This document shows positions 33,901-45,283 of a DNA stretch of 64,000 nucleotides, one piece after another. Position 1 is the stretch's first letter; each line of letters opens with the position of its first letter. The DNA is from Podocnemis expansa (Eukaryota; Chordata; Testudines; Podocnemididae): positions 1,185,629 to 1,249,628 of the forward strand of contig ML681992.1 of the NCBI GenBank assembly GCA_007922195.1, read 5' to 3'. Below the pieces are notes generated by a model, which was not told the origin of the DNA, did not search any database, and saw only the letters and a list, made by a program, of their open reading frames with translations. The position numbers and the translations under genes were made by a program.

Positions 33901-35696
33901 CCCATCATGAGGGCACATTCTTTCTGTATCCAAAAAGTGATGCATCTGTTCCTTTACTACAATGTAGCTTTCCAGCAGGTGAGAAGAGATGTTGGATGAA
34001 AAATATCCCAAATAATGAAACTCTTCAATCCTTAAAATATCAAAGTCAACATAAGTTTTTACTTTTGAAATAATATTTCTTATTTATTTAATTTTTAGGC
34101 ATGACACATAATTAGTTATGAGTTATTAGGGATTATTCAGTGAATCTCCTTGGATGATTAGGGATTATTTGATGAAGCTCAATAAGGCTGGAACATCCTT
34201 CAGAGAAGTGTTGGTAACTTAGATTAGCTGAGTATCTGGCCTAGTATGTATGCATACTTTCCTTCCACAGCAGGGTAGTTACTGTACTTTCTTATGCCTA
34301 CAATGCATCCTTTTTTTTTTTTTTGTATAACAGACCATTGATTCAGTAGACTCTTAGGAAATATTGTATAGTTCCTGAGTCGGTTTTGAGCTCTCCTGTA
34401 GCTTTTGATGCAAAATGATGCAAGGAGTCGCATGGTCATATCCTAGGAGCAGACTTGTAAGAAGTTTGTGACTTAGTTACATTCTCCTTCCTGGTTTCCT
34501 CCAGTTATGAAAGAGGGCATTCAATACTTCATGAGCGCTATACTTTTTTCAGTGCATGTACCAGTGTATTAGCAGAGCTCTGCTGATGGGTGCATTGGAG
34601 GGGTAGAATTAAAGACTTGACTCTGTCCACTTTTCAACTTTTTCTTGCCTATCCACCTGCATACATTGGGTATGGGAACATAGTGGCCTTAAGGAAATTA
34701 TTTTCTTCATCTTCAAAGTTCATTTAGTGTGAATGGCCATCTCAGGGGATCAGTGGGGAATGCCTTACCACCCCTTATACCTCTGCACAGATAAATAAGG
34801 CAAAAAAATCTGTCCCTAAATATCCTCTTGAGTTCAAATTATTTTTAATGGCTGCATTTGTATTTACAGCCATTCCTAGTATAGCCAATTAGATTCCTAG
34901 GACTGTGCAGAAAACGCTAGTGCAGACAGCCACTGCCACAGAGAAAAGATGGAAACATCTTACGTAAAGAAAATGGAGAACTTCCTTATGCCTCCAAAAT
35001 CTTCATATTTTATTTTTACGGTGCAAAGTCCTTCTCTTTTCTGTCAGGTCTAATGTGAGCACAATCTTGTAACAAGTTTGCCCCAGACAATTAAGAGTAA
35101 TGCTTCTGGTTCAATACTTCACTGTTTGTTAATGCACTCATACCAGCACTTCTATGCCTAATAGAGGTATCCATTAGTTACTTATATTTTCACAAAGCAC
35201 TTTTTCTATCCCTTCTCTCAGTTGCTCTAGTCTCAGTTCCTATATACTGAAATTTGGCTGACTACATGATTGGGGTCTAAATGATCCATCCTATTGCTTT
35301 TATGAAAACTAAATTCCACACAAATTCAAAAATGGAGTCTGAAGCATATGATGACTAAAAGGTACCTGGAATCAGATCACTAAGTATGCCAGGCTTCTTT
35401 GGAAAAACAAATCTGTATTTTGGGGTAAGCCAAATAAAATCTCTATATATCTTATTTGTAAGCAAAAAGTAAATGCTCCCGAACAATGAAATGTGGATTG
35501 CCAGAAGCAGGCATCAGGATTTTATTGAAAAATTCCCAACAGAATGAAAGTTACATTCTGAGGCTTACTCCTTAAAGCAGTCTCTGCAATCCCATCAACA
35601 GATCTGCTTGTGGCAAGCTAAAGAATCTTAAACAGTTACTGACATTTCATTTAAAATACAAGTCAAACGGGAGGAGGAGAAACATGAAGAAAGCCA
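30956..35696. other. Repeat-poor AT-rich block
   Basis: About 4.7 kb with no interspersed repeat that I recognise, only a CTTT run (31620-31657) and short A or T runs. No open frame resembles a known protein. Bases 32100-32350 contain motifs such as CTAATTATGCATATGCCAT that look like homeodomain or POU sites. This is a place to look for conserved non-coding elements. Confidence 0.5.
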
Positions 35697-35915
35697 CGTA
35701 GAATCATAGAAAAACAGGGCTGAAAGCCACCTAGCCAGGTTATTAAGTTCAGCCCCCTGCCTAAGGCAGGACTATATCTGACGTGTGTTTGTTGAATGTG
35801 TTCTTTTAAACCTCCAGTGACAGAGGTTCCTCAATATCCCTTGGAAGTCTATTGCAGAATTTAACTACTCTTAAAATTAGAGAAACGTGCCTAGTATCTA
35901 GCCTAAATCTAGATG
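35697..35915 (-). mobile_element. CR1 3' end fragment
   Basis: AGAATCATAGAAAAACAGGG, TTCAGCCCCCTGCCTAAGGC and TATTGCAGAATTTAACTACT follow the reverse-complement order of an older CR1 subfamily. Confidence 0.75.
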
Positions 35916-36143
35916 ATGCTAGGCTGAGAGCTACCTAAGCTAGCCAACAGGAAATGTTGAGGAGCACAGCATAGTTGAAGCCCTGTCCCTCAAAGGGAGT
36001 TATGTACCTTTCTTCATTCAGTATCCACAGCAATGGACCCTCTCTCGAGATTAGTCAATTTAGTCTTTTTTTCCTAGGAGAAAAAAAAAAAACAAAAAAC
36101 AAGGAGGGGAAATAGTGTCTTTTCTCATAGTTTTTAAACCAGC
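35916..36143. repeat. Dispersed repeat shared with 51910-52060
   Basis: GCTACCTAAGCTAGCCAACA, GAAATGTTGAGGAG and CCCTCAAAGGGAGTTATGTA correspond to GCCTAACTAACCAGTGGGAA and CCCTCAAAGGGACATATGCA at 51922-51990. The family could not be named. Confidence 0.4.
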
Positions 36144-36151
36144 ACTTAGAG

Positions 36152-36338
36152 CAGTTGTTTTCAAATTAAGGGTTAGGACTCAGTACGGGGTAGCAAACCC
36201 TCAAGTAACGGGGTGGGGTTGCCCCTTGCTGTTGCCACCAAAAGATTGCTATGTGTAGCTCAAAGTTGTAGTTGTTGGATCATGAGCACAGATGATTTTT
36301 CAACTGGATTCAAAGGAAAAAATGTTTGAAAACCACTG
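36152..36338. mobile_element. hAT-type MITE
   Basis: Ends CAGTTGTTTTCAAATTAAGG and (reverse) CAGTGGTTTTCAAACATTTT, flanked by a perfect 8-bp duplication ACTTAGAG (36144-36151, 36339-36346). 187 bp, non-coding. Confidence 0.93.
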
Positions 36339-36346
36339 ACTTAGAG

Positions 36347-38530
36347 GACTCAGGTGGTATGTGACTTCATATTGCGACTCTGACTGATGTGCAGTGGAAA
36401 CTAGAAGCTGGGCAATTTCTTTTTCAGCAAAGAGTAAAGTAGCAGAAAAATACATTTTGTGGGAGATTCATACTATTCTTAAATTCACGTTATTCACAAA
36501 GTTCATAAATTCAGAGTGAAGTCAGTGAATAGTTAATAGCCTCAGCCAAAAAAAAAATCAGAACTTTTTATTTTTATCATTTCAGGTTGACACCTTTTGA
36601 CTTTCTTGTTTCAAAGTTTTTTTTTTTTTCTAATTTAACTGGAAACAAAACAAAAATATCATTAAGGGTCAAATGAATATTTACTTAGTTTTTGTTTGTT
36701 TGTTTGTTTTGTTCAGCAAGAACAATCTGTAAAATATCAGTCTGGATGCAAACATAACTTTTTGAGAGGTAAGAATTTTTTTCTGTTCAGCCCCTGCGCA
36801 TGCACGCACACACACACACGTGCACACCTATATCCTTACTCATTGGGCTATAGAATCATTCTCACTCACTGTCTGGTCTGATAGCTAATTAGTTTTACAT
36901 AGAGGACCAACTCCAACAGAAGAGAGTGAGAAAAATATACCTAGAATACCTGACAGTGCATAGGTTAAAGCACTTATATAGCAAGTGAGAGAGCCAGTTC
37001 CACAGGTTATAATGTGACACTACCACCATCACCACTACCTCCTTCTCCTTCTTTTGTGCTGCTTAAAGAATGTTCTCAGCATGTCTACCAGGTTGTGCCT
37101 CAAGAGCAAAATAGGTGGGGAAATGTCAAGTTTCTGAATCCTACTGTGAAATAAGTTCAGAACTTCTGGGTGATGTCAAGATTTAAGAGACTATGCACAT
37201 GCCAGATGTTGAAATGTAGACTTTTTGGCAATATTAAAAGTTGAACTTTAGGCACTTACAAATTTCAGGGACTAGACTCACCAAGAGATTTTGGTGTTGT
37301 GACATTCAGGGTCAACACATAACTTTTAAGCACATAGAGGATAAGTGGGATTCACAAAACCCATGTTGTTAACTGTTCAGTTCCTCGTACAATAAATTGG
37401 GAGAGATCGGTGCCTAAGAATACGATTCACAAAAATCCAGCATGCAAAGTGACTCCTAGTCTAAGTTAGCTAATGTGAAATCTCAAGGAAGAGGAATGCT
37501 TCCTGAACCTTGTCTTCTCAGGTAGTTCAGCATCAAAGCCTGGAATTGAGGGAGGCACCTATCTTTGCAGAGGATTCTAATCTATAGAACCATACCTGTA
37601 ATCAGACACCTAAGATGTTTTGAGAGTGAACTCTCTCATAACTTTTAGTCCACTAATTAGGAAACTCACCTGCAACATATTAGACCCTTTATTCAAGTCT
37701 TCCCTCTGCCTAATGAGGCAAATGAATTCAAAGGGATTTGCCATCTTTCCGTATTATTCTTTAACTGCTGTGTTATAGGATATTCTGAGATGGGGCTTCC
37801 TCAGTTTTTTCCTGATGAAATGTTTCACTGTGGATTAACTAAATAAAGAGTTGCTGGGCCAGAGATGGAGCATATGCAAACATGAAGATGACTCTATAGG
37901 CTAGTGGTTACAACACTAATTCATCACATGGGAGATCCAGCATCCAGGCCAACTATTTCACTGACCAGCCTTTAGGCATATACAGTTGCTTTTCTTCAGT
38001 GCAAGGACATAAAATGATACTTGCATTTCTGAAGTGCAAATCCAAACAGAAGGAATTTGGTTTTGAAGTGACTGAAATGTTTTCATCTATTTTCAGGATT
38101 ACTCATGCAGAAATTCTTATATCTTATCAAGAAATTAATAAGATCTGCTTTTGTAGATCTGCTTTAACATCCTAAGGCAAGTTTTGAAGCTGTGTAGTTG
38201 ATCATGTGAAGCATAAGGGACTTTTCTGTACCCTGATTGGATGATACAAAATTTATAAATAGAAATAGCAACTCAGTATCCCTAAATATCTCAACTTTGA
38301 GTCCACCATGGACTGAACCAAATTTTATTAATTTGTCCCTCCAGCTCCCCTCTGTTCCTCCCCCCTAAAATGTTAAATTTCTCTCTCCAATTAGGATTCT
38401 GACTTTCAGAAGTTTGGTGTTGTTTTGTTTTCATTCCCCTGCTCCCCATGCCAGAGCTGCATTTCCACTAAAATAAATAGCTTATATAGTGGCAATCAGA
38501 ATCAGTGATTGTGCATGCTTACTGAGTAAC
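36347..38530. other. Mostly unique; weak repeat traces
   Basis: Contains a CA run (36797-36822). Bases 37240-37620 (GCACTTACAAATTTCAGGGA, GATTCACAAAAATCCAGCAT, GAGGCACCTATCTTTGCAG) resemble the old repeat at 51535. Bases 37896-37960 (GGCTAGTGGTTACAACACTA, GGGAGATCCAGCATCCAGG) may be a tRNA-derived SINE trace. No gene seen. Confidence 0.4.
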
Positions 38531-38533
38531 TAA

Positions 38534-39646
38534 TGCTATGTTCACACACAGAGGGCTTGTTTCGAAACAAGCTGTTTCAAAACAAGCTGTTTTGAAATAA
38601 AGGGTTATTTCGAAACACCTTATTTTGAAAGACAAAAACAGTGTTTTCGAAATAAGGGAGCGAAATAGCATGTCCACAGTGTGAACATGCTATTTCACTT
38701 TGGGGGGGGACTGCAGGCACCCCCGGGGTGCAGCACAGCGGGGTGCTACACCCCGTGGGTGCCTGCACAGCGCTGCAGGCACCCGTGGGGTGAAGCGCAG
38801 CCTGGCACCTCACCCCACCGGCTTAAAGCCCGGGCTGCCCCCAAACCCCACCACAGGATCAGGGGCGCCTGGCTGGAGCCCACAACCGGGGTTGCCCCCA
38901 AACCCTGCCGCGGGGTCGGGAGCACCCAGCTCAGCCCATTGCTGCAGGAGCTGGGGTGAGCGCAGCTCCGGGATTCCTTGGCTCCCTGCTCCTGCCAGTA
39001 TCCCTGCCCCCGCCCCCAGCAGAAGCAGCTGCGCCAGGGAATCCCGGGGCCACGCTCATCCCAGCCCCTGCAGCGGTGGGCTGAGCCAGGCACCCCTGAC
39101 CCAGTGGTGGGGTTTGGGGGCAGCCCCGGTGGCAGGCTCCAGCCGGGCGCCTCACAGTAGAGTTTGGGGGTGGCCCCGGCAGCGGGCTCCAGCCAGGCAC
39201 CCCTGACCCTGCAGCGGGTTTTGGGGGCAGCCCGGGCTTTAAGCCGGCGGGGTGAGGTTCCAGGCTGCGCTGCACCCCGCAGGTGCCTGCAGTCCCCCTC
39301 TGCTGGCCAGGGGACACCCCTCAGCACCCTCACCAGGGTGCTGAGGGTTCCCTGGCCAGGGTGCTAGGAGGGCAGCCCTTCTTCCCAGGGTGCTTAGCAC
39401 CCTGGGAGGAAAGGTCAAATGTTGTTTCAGAACACTTTGTTCTGAAACAACATGTTCCCATGGGGTTGTTTTGAAACCACTGGTTTTGAAAGGGAAGTAA
39501 GTTTAAGCCCTTTCAAAAGAACAGCTCCCATTTTGAAACAAGGGGTTTCCTTGTTTTGAAGTGGGAGTACGTTGTGTGAACATGGCATTTCTTATTTCAA
39601 AACAACCTCTGTTGTTTCAGAATAAGAAGCCTGTGTGACAACACCC
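38534..39646. mobile_element. TTCGAA-type DNA transposon with a large GC-rich core
   Basis: Ends TGCTATGTTCACAC and (reverse) GGGTGTTGTCACAC, flanked by TAA on both sides (38531-38533, 39647-39649). The left side has TTGTTTCGAAACAA-type repeats. A palindrome at about 38659-38700 (AGCATGTCCACAGTGTGAAC) leads into a 0.7-kb core of tandem GC-rich units (variants of GGGTTTGGGGGCAGCCC in both orientations, about 38820-39240). The core ends in two hairpins (39303-39359 and 39383-39407). Frames up to 195 aa here are by-products of GC-rich sequence. Confidence 0.85.
39383..39407. repeat. Perfect hairpin at the end of the GC-rich core
   Basis: TCCCAGGGTGCT and AGCACCCTGGGA, 12-bp arms with a 1-nt centre. 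It is related to the hairpin at 23891-23923. Confidence 0.9.
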
Positions 39647-39649
39647 TAA

Positions 39650-41216
39650 ATGTCCAGGAACCTGATTGCTTTGCACAAATACTCATTTGCACACACAGAA
39701 ATTGCTATGAACTATTTACTGGGTTCAAATTTAGCCACAAGCTTTAGATATATGACACTTTTATTTAGCTGTATAACGGTAAATCATGAACTCTTTGGAT
39801 CACAGACTCTTGTGTTACCACAATTGTCCTTGATTCTATAGATTGGGGCTTGCTAACTGGGAATTTCAAGGGGGAAGCAATATAAGGTATTGAACTCCCT
39901 AGAAATCCAATGGGAATTGAGTGTCTCATTGCCTTTTGTCTCCTTTGAGCATGGCAGCCATAGAAACTAGTGAAATACAAATAAGTAATAATATTAATAA
40001 TATACCAGTTGGTTAATTATTTCAATATCTGCACACAGACATTTGATATTAAGAGAATGTAATAAAATGAACTCTGGGCTCAGTCAGTTCCCCTTAATGA
40101 TGTCCCTTATTGCTTTACTCGTTTAATTCTCATCTTAATTAAAAAAAAAAATATCAAGAATGCCTTGCTTGATTCCTTGCTTTCTTGAGAAGTACTACAC
40201 AGCTAATAAGAACAGTCCGTTATCTCACTTGTTTGATGTATCCATGGTAACACAGATGTATCCACAACCCTGGAGTTCACTTAATAGCAGTCCCTGTGAT
40301 TTTGACCCTAAAAAGGCTCTCCACAATGCTGGAAGCCTATCACTCTATCACTGCATCCTTTTTTTTTTTTTTTTTTTTTTGAGTTTGTGATTTTGGAGTA
40401 AGCTTAAAGGGCAACCTGTTGCTACAATCTTAACTGGTATAACTCACTGTAGTGGCCCAGGATTTCAAATTATTTAAAGCTGAATACTTCAGCTACTGTA
40501 ATTTAATCTTCCCTGTGCAATCTCTTTCTCTCAAGAAAATGCTATAATGACTTTCTTTTCTTTTGAATTTTCTGCCTGCTGCATATACATGGCACACTCT
40601 TTATGTTCTCTCAAATCAGCTTCCTCTCATATTTCACCCAATGTGTTTGGCTACACAAACACTCTGCGGTTTGTGACTAGTCTTTGAAATTCTTTTCTTT
40701 TGCCCATTCACCACAAAAGACAAAAAGGACATAAAGGATCTTTTCTTTCATGAAACAAGTAGCGTTCATTTGTGTGAATTATCCAAAAAAGGTAGACTTC
40801 AAAAGAATAATACTTTTTTTTTTATTTCAGTACACCTAGTATAATATCCCCATTCCAATTTCTTTAACTAAAACTGTTGATTCCTAACTTTCAACTCAGG
40901 CACATATAATCTAGTGATCCAGCAAGGGATTGCATATGAATTACTGAGAATTAGGGTTCAACAAAAATGATGAATTTTGTACTGTATGTTACAAATTTTT
41001 TTTTAATTCATCAGAATTTTGTCTCCTGTGAAATATCAAAGACTCCATCAATATTCTCCATCAACCAGTTTGTGAAATCTTCAAGTGAGAAATCTCATAT
41101 TTTCAAATTTTCAGGTATTCTAAATCTGGCATGGAATTCCTATAGTACATACAGGATTCCTACATCTTTAACAATTATGTCTTGTAGAAAGAAGACAAAG
41201 AGGATTAGAAGAACAC
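39650..41216. other. Apparently unique sequence
   Basis: About 1.6 kb, AT-rich, with a T run at about 40360-40380. No gene or interspersed repeat recognised. Confidence 0.5.
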
Positions 41217-41219
41217 ATT

Positions 41220-41566
41220 GGCTATGTTCACACACAGTGGGTTATTCGATACAAGTTGTATCGAAATAATGCCTTATTTCAAAATAAGTTAATTTGAATT
41301 AACAGTTTGTTAATTTGAATTAAGGAAAAAAGCTCAACGCGAAATAGCATGTTCAGACAACAGTTATTTCAAAACGAGTCACCGTTGTTTCGAAACAACA
41401 TGTTCAGACGGCATTGTTTTGAGACAATCATTTTGAAACAATGTTGTTTCGTCCCCACCTGGGGTTTAAGTTGTTTCGAAACAACGGTGCGTCATGTGAA
41501 CATGGCCTTTCTTATTTTGAAACAACCTCTGTTGTTTCGAAATAAGACTGCTGTGTGAACACACCC
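41220..41566. mobile_element. TTCGAA-type MITE, short form
   Basis: Ends GGCTATGTTCACAC and (reverse) GGGTGTGTTCACAC, flanked by ATT on both sides (41217-41219, 41567-41569). It carries only the left half of the internal palindrome (GCGAAATAGCATGTTCAG) and passes straight to the right subterminal part, so the GC-rich core is absent. Same subfamily as 11635-12038. Confidence 0.92.
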
Positions 41567-41569
41567 ATT

Positions 41570-41881
41570 GTCATTTCCATGAATATTTATAATACAGTAG
41601 AACCTTAAAGACTTGAACACCAGAATTACAAACTGATCAGTCAACCAGACACCCTCTGAAACCAGAAGTAAGCAATGAGGCAGCAGCAGAAAGGAAAAGA
41701 AAAATAGAAAGCAGATACTGTGCCTGTATTTTGTGGTCCACATGCAGGGCAGAGACATCCAGGGTCTGTTCTGTTTCTGTAAGCCACAGGTGCTGTTTCA
41801 CCTCCTTCCTCTCCATTGTTATGGGGAAGCTGTTTTCAGCAACTCGCTCCCTTCCACTGCTCCTTTAGATCCCAGGAAAGA
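41570..41881. other. Nothing recognised
   Basis: About 310 bp between two repeats; no gene signal. Confidence 0.5.
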
Positions 41882-42060
41882 AAGTTCTTAGACTTTAAAG
41901 TCAGAAGGGACTAATATGGTCACCTAGTTTGATCTGCACAATCCAGCCACAGAACTTTACCCACACACTCATGCAATAAACCTATGACTAACTTATTAAA
42001 GTCTTCAGCTCATGATTTAAGACTTTAAGGTACAGAGAATCCACAAGGAACTAAGTCATG
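41882..42060 (-). mobile_element. Old CR1 3' fragment
   Basis: TCAGAAGGGACTAATATGGT, TAGTTTGATCTGCACAATC and GATTTAAGACTTTAAGG follow the reverse-complement order of an old CR1 subfamily. Confidence 0.65.
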
Positions 42061-42091
42061 CCTCACACTACATGGAAGGCAAAAAAAACCA

Positions 42092-42525
42092 GGCTATGTC
42101 TACACACACAGTTTTATTTCGAAATACGTCCTTTCAAAATGACTTATTTCAAAATAAAACCCTTATTTTGAAGGGGCTCATTTCGAAATAAGGAAAACCC
42201 CACAATCGAAACGGCCATTATTTTGAAAGGGAGATGCCGAAATAACGCTAATTGGACCGTTGTTTCAAACAGTTGTTTTGAAACAACAGGTCTAAATGGT
42301 GTTGTTTCGAAAGAACAGGTCTAAATGGCATTATTTTGGACTATCTCTTCTGAAATAATGGCTGTTTCAAAAACATCGAGGTTTTACTGATTCGGAACAA
42401 TGATTCTTATTTCGAAAGGATGGGATCCGTCCTTTCAAAATAAGAAAATGTCATGTAGACCTAATTTCTTTTATTTCGAAATAACGAGTGTTATTTCAAA
42501 ATAAAAGTGCCGTGTAGACATACCC
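42092..42525. mobile_element. TTCGAA-type MITE
   Basis: Ends GGCTATGTCTACAC and (reverse) GGGTATGTCTACAC, flanked by CCA on both sides (42089-42091, 42526-42528). The body consists of TTATTTCGAAATA-type palindromes with several intact TTCGAA sites; no GC-rich core. Confidence 0.92.
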
Positions 42526-42528
42526 CCA

Positions 42529-43364
42529 GAGTCTGTTAATGGAAAGAACTGAAGGTTGCAGCCAAAGCCTGGCCTAGAGCTGGAGTGTGAGTCAGCTGCA
42601 CTCTGGAAGAGGTTTAAAGGGCCATATCCTGTGCACCTATTTGGCCCAAGCTTTGCCAATGGCTGCACTGCTGAATCCTGCCAGTAGCTCTGGGAGTGCA
42701 AAAGGAATGGGAGGAAGGGTTTCTGGCAGCCAGCTGGCACCAGCCTCCTATCACGTGCTTCCTGTGTAGTGTGGCAAGCAATGCACAGAGCAGAGTGAGC
42801 TCTCAGGAGAGGCAGCTGAGGGCTGGAGCTCTTAGTACGAAGAGTGCAGGCCAGACCTGCCAGTTAAGTCCAAAGGCAAGAAACAGAAACACAGCAGAGA
42901 GCTGCATGCAGACCAGGCAGGGTTCCAGTGCCACCTTTGCAGAGATCTCTTCCAACCTCAGCTGGAAGCCACTGACTGCAAAGTATTGTAACATAAATGT
43001 TTTGTTCAGAGACACAGATATTTCAGAGTTACAAACAAACTCCATTTCTGAGGTGTTCTGTAGTTGAAGTTCAAACACAAGCAGAGCTAGGCAGCCAGGG
43101 ACCATTGTTATCTTTCCATTCTGTGTTCTGAAATCCCTGTAAAAAGCCGTAGCCTTTGGTCCATCCATGGTAGAGAACACTACTGAGGCACCAGAGCATC
43201 AGCATCTGTAAGAGGTTCAGAAGCTGAAATGAGAATAATCAGCTGGTTCCAGACTACTTTCATGCACTGTATCTGTGAATAGTACAATCCATTGCAAATG
43301 GGCCCTGGAGGTCCAGGACTGCTCATTAGAGGTCCAGCATCTCTCAGTGGTCAACACAGACTCT
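42529..43364. other. Apparently unique sequence
   Basis: About 840 bp of ordinary composition with no recognised gene or repeat. Confidence 0.5.
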
Positions 43365-43860
43365 GTCATGGGTGGCACATCCGTGCACCCTGGGTTATGA
43401 CCTACATATTTTTCTGTTCATTTGTATATTGTGACAGTATGATTTGTTACCAGTTATACCATGCAATGTTCCTTTACAGATGCTCATAACCTATACGACA
43501 TGAGTAATATGATATCATGTTTCTTACAGCTTCATGCATGTGTTCAGATGTGTAGCATATTTAGAATGGCTCCAGGGACTGAGTGACCTACAAAGCTCTC
43601 CCAGCAGCAGTGAACCTGAGAGAGACAAAGATATGCTAATAAGAGTGGCCAAAAAAAAGAAAAAGGCATAACCTCTGCTGTAAGGGGAGGAGTGAGGGGA
43701 GTGTTTGAAATAAAGGCAGAGGCCTGGAAGATTCTGGGGCTTCTGAGCTGGGACTCTCCATCCTGAAACAACTTCAACCAAGATCTGGGCCCTGCCTGGC
43801 CTCAGGCAGAGACTGGCTGTACAAACATCTAACAGCCAAATACTTTGAGCATAAACTTGT
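43365..43860 (+). repeat. Dispersed repeat related to 8506-8770, LTR-like
   Basis: ACCCTGGGTTATGACCTACA, ACCAGTTATACCATGCAATG and GACAAAGATATGCTAATAAG align in order with the left arm and spacer of the inverted repeat at 8.5 kb. Bases after 43620 (GTGTTTGAAATAAAGGCAGA) hold a possible polyadenylation signal. An LTR is plausible but no ends were fixed. Confidence 0.45.
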
Positions 43861-44531
43861 TTGGACTATGAGGTTAACTTAAATAGAAGTATTAGGTGGG
43901 CATGTATATCACAGAATCATAGGGTTGGAAGGGACCTCATGAGGTCATCTAGTCCAACCTACTGCGAAAAAAAGCAGGAACATTCCCACTAAATTATTCC
44001 AGCTAGAGTTTTATCCGGCTGGGCCTTAAACAGCTCCAGAGACGGAGATTCCACCACCTCCCTAGGTAGCCCATTCCAATGCTTTACCACCCTCCTAGTA
44101 AGAAAGTTTTTCCTAATATCAAGCCTCGACCTCCCCGGCTACAACTTGAAACCATTGCTTCTTGATCTATCCTCTGTTAGAACAGCCAAGCTCCATCCTA
44201 GTTCCTTGTGTCTTTCTTCATGGGACCGGTGCTCCAGCCCCTTGATCATTTTTGTTCTGCTCCGTCTAACTTTTTGGGTATCTCCACACATCTCTTTTAT
44301 TTCGAAATAACACTGGTTATTTCGAAATGAAAAAGATTAGGTCCACACAAAGTTTTCTTATTTTGAAATGACGGACTCTGTCATTTCAAAACAAGAACCA
44401 TCATTTCAAAACAGCTTAAACCCCATTCATTTTGAAACAGCTGTTATTTTGAAATGGTTATTTTGAAATATCACCATTTGGACATGTTGTTTTGAAACAA
44501 CACCATTTTGAAACAACTGTTTCAAAACAAC

Positions 44532-45283
44532 GGCTGTGTTCACACACACACATGGTTATTTCGAAACAAGTTGTGTCAAAACAACTTGGTTTGAAATAAC
44601 GCCTTATTTCGAAATAACATACTTCGAATTAACAAAATGTTATTTTGAAATAAGAAAAAAAATGGGAAACGAAATAGCAGGTTCACACTGTGAACCTGCT
44701 ATTTTGCTTCCTCAGGGGGCTGCAGGCACCGGNNNNNNNNNNNNNNNNNNNNNNNNNNNNNNNNNNNNNNNNNNNNNNNNNNNNNNNNNNNNNNNNNNNN
44801 NNNNNNNNNNNNNNNNNNNNNNNNNNNNNNNNNNNNNNNNNNNNNNNNNNNNNNNNNNNNNNNNNNNNNNNNNNNNNNNNNNNNNNNNNNNNNNNNNNNN
44901 NNNNNNNNNNNNNNNNNNNNNNNNNNNNNNNNNNNNNNNNNNNNNNNNNNNNNNNNNNNNNNNNNNNNNNNNNNNNNNNNNNNNNNNNNNNNNNNNNNNN
45001 NNNNNNNNNNNNNNNNNNNNNNNNNNNNNNNNNNNNNNNNNNNNNNNNNNNNNNNNNNNNNNNNNNNNNNNNNNNNNNNNNNNNNNNNNNNNNNNNNNNN
45101 NNNNNNNNNNNNNNNNNNNNNNNNNNNNNNNNCAAGGTTGTTTCGTCCCCAGATGGGGTTTAACTTGTTTCGAAACAACGGGTTCCCGTTGTTTCGAAAC
45201 AACGGTGCGTCGTGTGAACATGTTTTTTTTTGTTTCGAAACAACGAGGTTGTTTCAAAACAAAAGTGCTGTGTGAACACAGCC
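44532..45283. mobile_element. TTCGAA-type DNA transposon nested in the outer element
   Basis: Perfect ends GGCTGTGTTCACAC (14 bp) flanked by AAC on both sides (44529-44531, 45284-45286). It shows the internal palindrome (GCAGGTTCACACTGTGAACC at about 44680) and the start of a GC-rich core just before the 400-N gap, so the missing part is probably this core. Confidence 0.92.
44733..45132. other. Assembly gap (400 N)
   Basis: Unknown sequence starting just after GGGGGCTGCAGGCACCGG, which elsewhere (38706) opens a GC-rich tandem core. Open frames spanning it are artefacts. Confidence 0.99.

Noticed and set aside
37896..37960. Possible tRNA-derived SINE
   Set aside because: Only the first 60 bp resemble a SINE head; too weak for its own entry.
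38746..39333. Frames of 128-195 aa on both strands, rich in Gly, Pro and Ala
   Set aside because: They come from the GC-rich tandem core of a DNA transposon, where stops are rare in every frame.
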